From positions 1-6,403 of the forward strand of contig JAEZBT010000455.1 of assembly GCA_023426865.1 (NCBI GenBank): a stretch of DNA of 6,403 nt. The letters run 5' to 3'. Origin of the DNA: Actinomycetes bacterium (GTDB lineage Bacteria > Actinomycetota > Actinomycetes > Actinomycetales > Cellulomonadaceae). Under the pieces are notes generated by a model. It saw only the letters and a program-made list of their open reading frames with translations. It was not told the DNA's origin and searched no databases. The first letter of the stretch is position 1; each line of letters opens with the position of its first letter. Of the stretch, positions 1 to 5,449 are shown piece by piece. The position numbers and the translations under genes are program-made.

Positions 1-809
1 CGCTGCAGGCCTACTTCCGGATCAACACCGAGAACATGGGCCAGTTCGAGCGGACGCTGATCATCGCCGACGAGGGCTCCTACGTGCACTACGTCGAGGG
101 CTGCACGGCGCCGATCTACTCGTCCGACTCGCTGCACTCGGCGGTGGTCGAGATCATCGTGAAGAAGAACGCCCGAGTGCGGTACACGACCATCCAGAAC
201 TGGTCGAACAACGTGTTCAACCTCGTCACGAAGCGGGCGACCGCGGCCGAGGGCGCAACCATGGAGTGGGTCGACGGCAACATCGGCTCCAAGGTGACGA
301 TGAAGTACCCGGCCATCTACCTCATGGGCGAGCACGCCAACGGCGAGACGCTGTCGATCGCCTTCGCGGGCGAGGGCCAGCACCAGGACGCGGGCGCCAA
401 GATGGTGCACGCGGCGCCGCACACCTCGAGCTCGATCATCTCCAAGTCGGTCGCGCGCGGTGGCGGGCGGACGTCGTACCGGGGCCTCGTGCAGGTGCTC
501 GAGGGGGCCGAGTACTCCGCCTCGAACGTGCTGTGCGACGCGCTGCTCGTGGACCAGATCTCGCGCTCGGACACCTACCCGTACGTCGACGTCCGCGAGG
601 ACGAGGTCTCGATGGGCCACGAGGCGACGGTCTCCCGCGTCAGCGAGGATCAGCTCTTCTACCTCATGTCGCGCGGCATGCCCGAGACCGAGGCGATGGC
701 CATGATCGTGCGCGGCTTCGTCGAGCCGATCGCGCGCGAGCTGCCCATGGAGTACGCGCTCGAGCTCAACCGCCTCATCGAGCTCCAGATGGAGGGCTCG
801 GTCGGCTGA
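1..809 (+). CDS. sufB: SufB, Fe-S cluster assembly scaffold subunit (5' truncated by window edge)
   Basis: SufB is the scaffold subunit of the cytoplasmic SufBCD complex, on which nascent Fe-S clusters form from SufS/SufU-derived sulfur. The reading frame is open from the window edge (first full codon at 3) to TGA 807-809, giving 268 residues of the C-terminal SufB/SufD-family (PF01458) beta-helix domain; about 200 N-terminal residues are missing. Visible family motifs are YVEGCTAP (fragment residues 30-37), NVLCDALLVD (175-184), GHEATVS (205-211), DQLFYLMSRG (216-225) and the C-terminal ELPMEYALELNRLI. From a remembered alignment to E. coli SufB, C178 corresponds to essential Cys405 and H206/E207 to His433/Glu434, while Glu432 is replaced by Gly205. 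No intein interrupts the visible part, unlike the intein-bearing SufB of Mycobacterium tuberculosis. The stop overlaps ATG 809 by one base. An internal ATG at 36 is not the start, because the frame and family similarity run upstream of it. Confidence 0.96.
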   Translation, partial: LQAYFRINTENMGQFERTLIIADEGSYVHYVEGCTAPIYSSDSLHSAVVEIIVKKNARVRYTTIQNWSNNVFNLVTKRATAAEGATMEWVDGNIGSKVTMKYPAIYLMGEHANGETLSIAFAGEGQHQDAGAKMVHAAPHTSSSIISKSVARGGGRTSYRGLVQVLEGAEYSASNVLCDALLVDQISRSDTYPYVDVREDEVSMGHEATVSRVSEDQLFYLMSRGMPETEAMAMIVRGFVEPIARELPMEYALELNRLIELQMEGSVG

Positions 810-855
810 TGACGACCGGCGCGCCCACGACCGACCCTCGCTCGACCCCCGAACC

Positions 856-860
856 GGAGA
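856..860 (+). promoter_or_regulatory. Ribosome binding site supporting the sufD start at 866
   Basis: GGAGA lies 5 bases before ATG 866. The competing in-frame ATG at 809 has its nearest purine run, GGAGG (791-795), 13 bases upstream, which is long for an actinobacterial ribosome binding site. This favours 866, though 809 would overlap the sufB stop in a TGATG arrangement and cannot be excluded. Confidence 0.55.
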
Positions 861-865
861 CCGGA

Positions 866-2110
866 ATGACGACAGACCTGTCCACCGACCACTCGCGCGC
901 CCAGGCCGACGCCGCGCACAGCCACGGCCGCGGCGGCGTCCCCGAGGCCTCGCGCGCCGCGCGGCTCGCGTCGTTCGACGTGGCGGACTTCCCGCTGCCC
1001 ACCGGGCGCGAGGAGGAGTGGCGGTTCACGCCGGTCGACCGGCTCGCGCCGGTGCTCGACCCCACCGGCACAGGGCTCGCCGGGACCGGTGCGCTCGTCA
1101 CGGTCGTCAACCCGCCCGAGGTCTCGGTGGAGATCGTCGGCCGGGACGACGCGCGGCTGGGCACCGCCGGCGTCCCCGGCGACCGCGCGGCGGCCGTCGC
1201 GTGGGCGTCGTTCAGCGAGTCGACGGTCGTCACCGTGGGTCGCGAGGCCGTCGCCTCCGAGCCGGTGAGCATCCGCGTCGAGGGCGTCTCCGGCAACGAG
1301 GACGCCGCCGCCGTGCACCTGCTGGTGCACGCCCGCGAGCTGTCCGAGGCGATCGTCGTCATCGACCACGTCGGCCCCGCGGCCGTGGGGGAGACCGTCG
1401 AGGTCGTCGCCGAGGACGGCGCGCACCTCACACTCGTGTCGATCCAGGACTGGGACGCGGGCTCGCTCCACGCGGCCTCGCACCGGGTGCGCCTGGGCCG
1501 CGACGCGCACGTCCGGCACGTCGTGGTGACGCTCGGTGGCGACGTCGTTCGCATCACGCCGGACGTCGCGTTCACGGGGGAGGGCGCCGAGTTCGAGGGC
1601 GTCGGCCTGTACTTCGCGGACGCCGGCCAGCACCTCGAGCACCGGCTGTTCGTCGACCACGCGGTGCCGTCCTGCCGCTCTCGCGTCGCCTACAAGGGCG
1701 CGCTCCAGGGCGCCGGCGCGCACGCCGTCTGGGTGGGCGACGTGCTCATCCGCGCGGTCGCCGAGGGCACCGACACCTACGAGCTCAACCGGAACCTCGT
1801 GCTCACCGACGGCGCGCGCGCCGACTCGGTGCCGAACCTCGAGATCGAGACGGGTGTCATCGAGGGCGCGGGGCACGCCTCGGCGACCGGCCGGTTCGAC
1901 GACGAGCAGCTCTTCTACCTGCGCGCCCGCGGCATCCCCGAGGAGGACGCGCGGCGCCTGGTCGTCCGCGGGTTCTTCGCCGAGCTCATCCAGCAGATCG
2001 GCGTCCCGGCCGTGGAGGAGCGCCTCATCGCCGCGATCGAGGGCGAGCTCGAGCGCACGATGAGCGCGCTCGCGACCGTCGCGCCCGCGGACGCGGAGGT
2101 CCTGCCGTGA
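866..2110 (+). CDS. sufD: SufD, Fe-S cluster assembly protein
   Basis: SufD is the SufB paralogue that pairs with it and with a SufC dimer in the cytoplasmic SufBC2D scaffold complex, and it contributes to iron acquisition and cluster formation at the SufB-SufD interface. The product is 414 residues from ATG 866. An N-terminal helical region with TGREEEWRFTPVDRL (46-60) is characteristic of SufD. The PF01458 beta-helix domain follows, with CRSRVAYKG (270-278), TDTYELNRNLVL (302-313), NLEIETG (324-330) and DEQLFYLRARGIPEEDARRLVVRGF (346-370, paralogous to the SufB C-terminus). By remembered alignment H337 matches E. coli SufD His360, an interface residue important for cluster assembly, whereas the neighbouring Cys358 position is Ala. 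The alternative start at 809 would give 433 residues with a low-complexity Pro/Thr leader; the region from TDHSRAQADA onward looks like the conserved beginning. Its stop overlaps the next gene's GTG by 3 bases. Confidence 0.95.
   Translation: MTTDLSTDHSRAQADAAHSHGRGGVPEASRAARLASFDVADFPLPTGREEEWRFTPVDRLAPVLDPTGTGLAGTGALVTVVNPPEVSVEIVGRDDARLGTAGVPGDRAAAVAWASFSESTVVTVGREAVASEPVSIRVEGVSGNEDAAAVHLLVHARELSEAIVVIDHVGPAAVGETVEVVAEDGAHLTLVSIQDWDAGSLHAASHRVRLGRDAHVRHVVVTLGGDVVRITPDVAFTGEGAEFEGVGLYFADAGQHLEHRLFVDHAVPSCRSRVAYKGALQGAGAHAVWVGDVLIRAVAEGTDTYELNRNLVLTDGARADSVPNLEIETGVIEGAGHASATGRFDDEQLFYLRARGIPEEDARRLVVRGFFAELIQQIGVPAVEERLIAAIEGELERTMSALATVAPADAEVLP
2095..2099 (+). promoter_or_regulatory. Ribosome binding site for the GTG-started Rieske gene
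   Basis: GGAGG inside the 3' end of sufD sits 7 bases before GTG 2107. It supports this GTG as the start over the in-frame ATG at 2128, which would remove the first seven residues. Confidence 0.65.
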
Positions 2111-2445
2111 CCGCTCAGCTCGCCTGTATGACCGAGGACGTGCCGGTCGGCACGGCCCTGCGCGTCGAGCTCGACGGCGTCGACGGCGCGCCGGTGGAGG
2201 TGGCCGTGGTCCGCGACTCCGGCGGCGAGTTCCACGCGATCTCCGACATCTGCAGCCACGGCCAGGTGTCGCTCTCGGACGGGGAGGTCGACGGCTGCAC
2301 GATCGAGTGCTGGCTGCACGGCTCGACGTTCGACCTGCGCACCGGCAAGCCGCTCTCGCTGCCCGCCACCAAGCCCGTCCCCGTGTACCCCGTGACCCTC
2401 GACGGCGACCGCGTGCTGGTCGACGTCGACGTGACCATCGCCTGA
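2107..2445 (+). CDS. Rieske [2Fe-2S] ferredoxin-like protein within the suf operon
   Basis: This is a small soluble Rieske-type iron-sulfur protein of 112 residues, about the usual length of dioxygenase ferredoxin or NirD-like proteins. The ligand motif is complete: C49-S-H51, 16 residues, then C68-W-L-H71, giving two Cys and two His ligands for a [2Fe-2S] cluster. WLHGSTFDLRTGKP (69-82) and PVPVYPV (90-96) complete the Rieske fold (PF00355 type). No signal peptide or membrane segment is visible. Such proteins are often labelled as a 3-phenylpropionate/cinnamic acid dioxygenase ferredoxin subunit, but no oxygenase or reductase gene is nearby. The gene starts inside the sufD stop (GTGA) and ends 8 bases before sufC, so it is co-expressed with the SUF machinery. 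It may carry electrons for cluster assembly or be a co-expressed client; that is inference. I recall the same placement in other actinobacteria, whereas M. tuberculosis lacks it at this position. Confidence 0.93.
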   Translation: MTAQLACMTEDVPVGTALRVELDGVDGAPVEVAVVRDSGGEFHAISDICSHGQVSLSDGEVDGCTIECWLHGSTFDLRTGKPLSLPATKPVPVYPVTLDGDRVLVDVDVTIA

Positions 2446-2453
2446 GGAGAGAC

Positions 2454-3212
2454 ATGTCCACGCTCGAGATCCGCGACCTGCACGTCAGCGTCGAGACCAA
2501 GGAGGGCGACAAGCCGATCCTCCGCGGCGTCGACCTCACGGTGTCGTCCGGCCAGACCCACGCCATCATGGGCCCGAACGGTTCGGGCAAGTCCACCCTC
2601 GCCTACTCGCTCGCCGGCCACCCCAAGTACACGATCACGTCCGGCACGGTGACCCTCGACGGCGAGGACGTCCTGGCGATGTCCGTCGACGAGCGCGCCC
2701 GCGCGGGCATGTTCCTCGCGATGCAGTACCCCGTCGAGGTGCCCGGCGTGTCGGTGTCGAACTTCCTGCGCACCGCCAAGACCGCCATCGACGGCCACGC
2801 CCCGGCCCTGCGGCACTGGGTCAAGGACGTGCGCACCGCCATGGAGCAGCTGCGCATGGACCCGGCGTTCGCCGACCGCAACGTCAACGAGGGCTTCTCC
2901 GGCGGCGAGAAGAAGCGCCACGAGATCCTCCAGATGGAGCTGCTGAAGCCGCGCATCGCGATCCTCGACGAGACCGACTCCGGCCTGGACGTCGACGCCC
3001 TGCGCGTCGTCTCCGAGGGGGTCAACCGCGTCAAGGCCGGCGGCGACGTCGGCGTGCTCCTCATCACCCACTACACGCGGATCCTGCGTTACATCGAGCC
3101 GGACTTCGTGCACGTGTTCGTCGACGGTCGCATCGCCGAGGAGGGCGGGCCCGAGCTGGCCGAGCGCCTCGAGGCCGAGGGGTACGACCGGTTCCTCGCG
3201 ACGAGCGCCTGA
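2454..3212 (+). CDS. sufC: SufC, Fe-S cluster assembly ATPase
   Basis: SufC is the ABC-type ATPase of the SufBCD complex. It is cytoplasmic and not a transporter; ATP-driven dimerisation reshapes the SufB-SufD interface during cluster assembly. The product is 252 residues, the normal family length. All ATPase motifs are present: Walker A GPNGSGKST (40-48), Q-loop Q91 in MQYPVEVPG, signature FSGGEKKR (148-155), Walker B AILDETD (169-175) with catalytic E173, D-loop SGLD (176-179) and H-loop H206 in ITHYTR. NEGFSGGEKKR and LDETDSGLD are diagnostic of SufC among ABC proteins. The start at ATG 2454 follows a purine-rich ribosome binding site (GAGGAG, 2444-2449) that overlaps the preceding stop codon. 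The C-terminal GYDRF is typical. A 55-base gap separates it from sufS, the loosest junction in the operon. Confidence 0.98.
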   Translation: MSTLEIRDLHVSVETKEGDKPILRGVDLTVSSGQTHAIMGPNGSGKSTLAYSLAGHPKYTITSGTVTLDGEDVLAMSVDERARAGMFLAMQYPVEVPGVSVSNFLRTAKTAIDGHAPALRHWVKDVRTAMEQLRMDPAFADRNVNEGFSGGEKKRHEILQMELLKPRIAILDETDSGLDVDALRVVSEGVNRVKAGGDVGVLLITHYTRILRYIEPDFVHVFVDGRIAEEGGPELAERLEAEGYDRFLATSA

Positions 3213-3230
3213 CCGGGACCGTCGCCCCGG
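3213..3230 (+). other. Weak hairpin in the sufC-sufS gap
   Basis: Immediately after the sufC stop, CCGGG (3213-3217) can pair with CCCGG (3226-3230) across an 8-base loop. No T-run follows, and the stem is only five pairs in GC-rich DNA, so this is more likely chance or an mRNA processing or stability element than a terminator. The rest of the 55-base gap is C-rich with no recognisable -10/-35 pair; it ends in the sufS ribosome binding site GGGAGG (3257-3262). Confidence 0.25.
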
Positions 3231-3267
3231 ACCCGCCAGTCCCAGCCACCACCACCGGGAGGTCGCG

Positions 3268-4587
3268 ATGACCACCACCCTCGACCCGAGGCCCGCCGGC
3301 GCGCACCTGTCGCCCGGCGAGCTCGCGGCCGTCCGCGCGGACTTCCCACTGCTGCGCCGGACCGTGCGGGGCGGCGGACCGCTCGTCTACCTGGACTCCG
3401 CGGCGACGTCGCAGAAGCCCGACGTGGTGATCGACGCGGAGCTGGACTTCTACACCGAGCGGAACGCCGCCGTGCACCGCGGCGCCCACCAGCTCGCCGA
3501 GGAGGCCACCGACGCGTTCGAGGCCGCACGCGTGGACGTCGCGGTGCTGGTCGGGGCCGAGACGGACGAGGTCGTGTGGACGTCGAACGCCACCGCGGCG
3601 ATCAACTTGGTCGCGTACGCGATGTCGAACGCGACGGCCGGGCGGGGCGGTGCGGCGGCGCGCAGGTTCGCGCTCGCCCCGGGCGACGAGATCCTCGTCA
3701 CCGAGGCCGAGCACCACGCGAACCTCGTGCCGTGGCAGGAGCTCGCCGCGCGGACCGGCGCCACGCTGCGCTGGATCGGCGTGGGGGACGACGGCCGACT
3801 GCGGACCGACGAGCTCGCGACGGCCGTCACCGACCGCACCAAGGTCGTGGCGTTCGCGCACGTCTCGAACGTGACGGGCGCCGTCGCCGACGTGCCCGCG
3901 TTCGTGGCCCGGGCCCGCGAGGTGGGCGCGCTGACGGTCCTGGACGCCTGCCAGAGCGTCCCGCACCTGCCGGTGGACGTCCGGGCCCTCGGCGTGGACT
4001 TCGCGGCCTTCTCGGGACACAAGATGTACGGCCCGACGGGCGTCGGCGCCCTCTACGGACGCCGCGAGCTGCTCGAGGCCATGCCGCCGATCCTCACCGG
4101 CGGCTCGATGGTCGAGGTCGTGACCATGGAGTCCACGACGTTCGCGCCCCCGCCGCAGCGCTTCGAGGCGGGCTCGATGATGGTCGCGCAGGCCGTCGGC
4201 ATGGGCGCGGCGGCGCGCTACCTGCGCGAACTGGGCATGGCTGCCGTGGCCGAGCACGAGGCCGAGATGACGCGGCTCCTGCTGGACGCCGTCGCCGCCG
4301 TCCCGGGCGTGCGGCTGATCGGTCCGGCCGACGTCCGCGACCGGGTGGCCGTGGTCTCGTTCGTCGTCGACGGGGTGCACGCGCACGACGTCGGGCAGGT
4401 GCTCGACGACGCCGGCGTCGCGGTCCGCGTGGGGCACCACTGCGCGCAGCCGCTGCACCGGCGCTTCGGGGTGGCGGCGACCAGCCGCGCGTCGGCCGGG
4501 GTGTACACGACGGCGGAGGAGGTCGCGGCGTTCGGCGCAGCCTTGACCACCGTCCGGCCGTTCTTCGGACTGGGAGGCGCGGCATGA
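3268..4587 (+). CDS. sufS: SufS, PLP-dependent cysteine desulfurase
   Basis: SufS converts L-cysteine to L-alanine and holds the released sulfur as a persulfide on its active-site cysteine, supplying sulfur to SufU and then SufBCD. The product is 439 residues, slightly longer than the usual ~410 because of an N-terminal leader and an insertion (about 119-135, NATAGRGG) that I recall from actinobacterial homologues. Class V aminotransferase features in order are YLDSAATSQKP (41-51), RGAHQLAEEAT (71-81), TEAEHHANLVPW (145-156, His near PLP), LDACQSVPH (225-233, D226 and Q229 to PLP), FSGHKMYGPTG (248-258, Schiff-base K252), RFEAGS (298-303), and GHHCAQPLH (389-397, catalytic C392). H373 in GVHAHDV lies 19 residues before C392, matching the B. 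subtilis SufS His342 that takes a zinc-ligand role when docking SufU, consistent with the adjacent sufU. Ribosome binding site GGGAGG is 5 bases before the ATG. The stop overlaps sufU. Confidence 0.97.
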   Translation: MTTTLDPRPAGAHLSPGELAAVRADFPLLRRTVRGGGPLVYLDSAATSQKPDVVIDAELDFYTERNAAVHRGAHQLAEEATDAFEAARVDVAVLVGAETDEVVWTSNATAAINLVAYAMSNATAGRGGAAARRFALAPGDEILVTEAEHHANLVPWQELAARTGATLRWIGVGDDGRLRTDELATAVTDRTKVVAFAHVSNVTGAVADVPAFVARAREVGALTVLDACQSVPHLPVDVRALGVDFAAFSGHKMYGPTGVGALYGRRELLEAMPPILTGGSMVEVVTMESTTFAPPPQRFEAGSMMVAQAVGMGAAARYLRELGMAAVAEHEAEMTRLLLDAVAAVPGVRLIGPADVRDRVAVVSFVVDGVHAHDVGQVLDDAGVAVRVGHHCAQPLHRRFGVAATSRASAGVYTTAEEVAAFGAALTTVRPFFGLGGAA

Positions 4588-5078
4588 GCGGGGCGATGGA
4601 GCAGCTCTACCAGCAGCTCATCATCGAGCACGCGAAGGACCCGTACGGCAAGGGCCTCGCCGAGCCGTACGCGGGAGAGTCGTTCCAGGTGAACCCGACG
4701 TGTGGCGACGAGGTGCGCCTCCGGGTGCACCTGACCGCGGAGGGCGCACTCGAGCGCGTGACCTGGCACGGTCAGGGCTGCTCGATCTCGCAGGCGTCCA
4801 TCTCGGTGATGTCGGAGCTGGTCGAGGGGTTGCCGATCGCGCAGGTGGAGACGCTCGGGGAGGACTTCCGGGCGCTCCTGCACACCCGTGGCGAGGGCCT
4901 GCACGACGAGGCCGCCGAGGACCGCCTCGGCGACGCGACGGCCTTCACCGGCGTCGGGAAGTACTCCGCACGCGTGAAGTGCGCCCTCCTGGGATGGATG
5001 GCGCTGCGCGATGCGTTGCTCCAGGCAGGCGTCGGCACCACGAGCACCACGAGCACCACGAGCACGGAGGAGGCGTGA
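4584..5078 (+). CDS. sufU: SufU, zinc-dependent sulfurtransferase partner of SufS
   Basis: SufU accepts persulfide sulfur from SufS and hands it to the SufBCD scaffold. In actinobacteria and Firmicutes it acts as a zinc-bound sulfur carrier and not as an IscU-type scaffold. The product is 164 residues. The IscU/SufU fold carries C40 and D42 in NPTCGDE, C66 in GQGCSIS and C133 in VKCALLGW, matching the Cys/Asp/Cys/Cys zinc site of B. subtilis SufU. The 66-residue spacing between C66 and C133 includes the SufU-type insertion (about 90-118) absent from IscU. The last 15 residues (from V150) form a low-complexity tail with Thr-Thr-Ser triplets ending in Glu-Glu-Ala, encoded by a 9-bp tandem repeat and lying outside the conserved fold. 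ATG 4584 overlaps the sufS stop (ATGA), with GGGAGG at 4572-4577. The overlap implies matched expression with SufS, its direct partner. Confidence 0.96.
   Translation: MSGAMEQLYQQLIIEHAKDPYGKGLAEPYAGESFQVNPTCGDEVRLRVHLTAEGALERVTWHGQGCSISQASISVMSELVEGLPIAQVETLGEDFRALLHTRGEGLHDEAAEDRLGDATAFTGVGKYSARVKCALLGWMALRDALLQAGVGTTSTTSTTSTEEA
5035..5065 (+). repeat. 9-bp tandem repeat (GCACCACGA, ~3.4 copies) at the sufU 3' end
   Basis: Three exact copies of GCACCACGA (5035-5043, 5044-5052, 5053-5061) are followed by the first four bases of a fourth. In the sufU frame it encodes repeating Thr-Thr-Ser. Because the unit is a multiple of three, copy-number slippage would lengthen or shorten the tail without a frameshift. 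The sufT ribosome binding site begins immediately after it. Confidence 0.95.
5066..5073 (+). promoter_or_regulatory. Ribosome binding site of the sufT-like gene
   Basis: GGAGGAGG, a doubled Shine-Dalgarno-like run, lies inside the last codons of sufU (encoding Glu-Glu) and ends 4 bases before ATG 5078; its first GGAGG is 7 bases away. It is the strongest ribosome binding site in the window and fixes the start of the downstream gene. Confidence 0.75.
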
Positions 5079-5407
5079 TGAGCGCACAGGCCACCAGCAT
5101 CCCGAACGCGGCGGACGTCGAGGAGGCGCTGCGCGACGTCATCGACCCCGAGCTCGGGATCAACGTCGTCGACCTCGGCCTCGTCTACGGCGTGGCGATC
5201 GACCCGAACAACCACGTCGTCATCGACATGACGCTGACGTCGGCGGCGTGCCCGCTGACGGACGTCATCGAGGACCAGGCGGGCCAGGCGCTCGACGGCC
5301 TCGTCACGGGCTTCCGGATCAACTGGGTCTGGATGCCACCGTGGGGCCCCGAGCGCATCACCGAGGACGGCCGGGCGCAGCTGCGCGCCCTGGGCTTCAA
5401 CGTCTGA
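5078..5407 (+). CDS. sufT: SufT-like MIP18/DUF59 iron-sulfur assembly factor
   Basis: This is a 109-residue single-domain protein of the MIP18/DUF59 family (PF01883). Family members act as auxiliary factors in Fe-S protein maturation; the M. tuberculosis counterpart Rv1466 likewise sits at the end of the suf operon. Visible motifs are VIDPELGINVVDLGLVY (21-37, with the hallmark D23-P24-E25), TLTSAACP (52-59, with the single conserved C58), and VWMPPWGPERITEDGR (84-99) near the C-terminus. It has no P-loop, so it is not an Mrp/ApbC ATPase. The ATG overlaps the sufU stop by one base (TGATG), making this the last coupled gene of the operon. The name follows family and position; direct cluster carriage by this protein is not shown by the sequence. 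Confidence 0.92.
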   Translation: MSAQATSIPNAADVEEALRDVIDPELGINVVDLGLVYGVAIDPNNHVVIDMTLTSAACPLTDVIEDQAGQALDGLVTGFRINWVWMPPWGPERITEDGRAQLRALGFNV

Positions 5408-5417
5408 GCGGCCCGCA

Positions 5418-5436
5418 GGGGCGCCGGGTGCGCCCC
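5418..5436. terminator. GC-rich hairpin between convergent genes, probable bidirectional terminator
   Basis: GGGGCGC (5418-5424) pairs perfectly with GCGCCCC (5430-5436) across the 5-base loop CGGGT. It begins 11 bases after the sufT stop and lies 14 bases from the stop of the opposing peptidase gene, where a shared terminator would be expected. There is no T-run on either strand, so it would be the U-tract-less type often proposed in high-GC actinobacteria. The rest of the 42-base spacer shows nothing else. Confidence 0.6.
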
Positions 5437-5449
5437 GTGTGACCGGTCG

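Noticed and set aside
1..809. An intein in sufB, as in M. tuberculosis
   Set aside because: The visible SufB sequence is continuous with no inserted block or splice-junction residues. The missing N-terminal part cannot be judged.
2107..2445. Calling the Rieske protein an aromatic dioxygenase ferredoxin or a nitrite reductase NirD subunit
   Set aside because: No oxygenase, reductase or nirB gene is in the window, and the tight suf context makes those names misleading.
659..2596. A 645-residue open frame on the - strand across sufD and the Rieske gene
   Set aside because: It is Arg-rich, matches no family I recognise and lies opposite three well-supported genes. Long antisense frames are expected in DNA with strong GC3 bias.
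2115..3278. A 387-residue - strand frame opposite the Rieske gene and sufC
   Set aside because: It is an antisense shadow; the + strand SufC motifs are complete and explain the codon bias.
3064..4458. A 464-residue - strand frame opposite sufS
   Set aside because: The composition is His/Arg/Asp-rich low complexity, an antisense shadow of sufS with no domain or ribosome binding site logic.
3576..4583. In-frame upstream extension of sufU through sufS
   Set aside because: The extension is an Arg/Gly-rich out-of-frame reading of sufS. SufU homology begins at ATG 4584, which has its own ribosome binding site.
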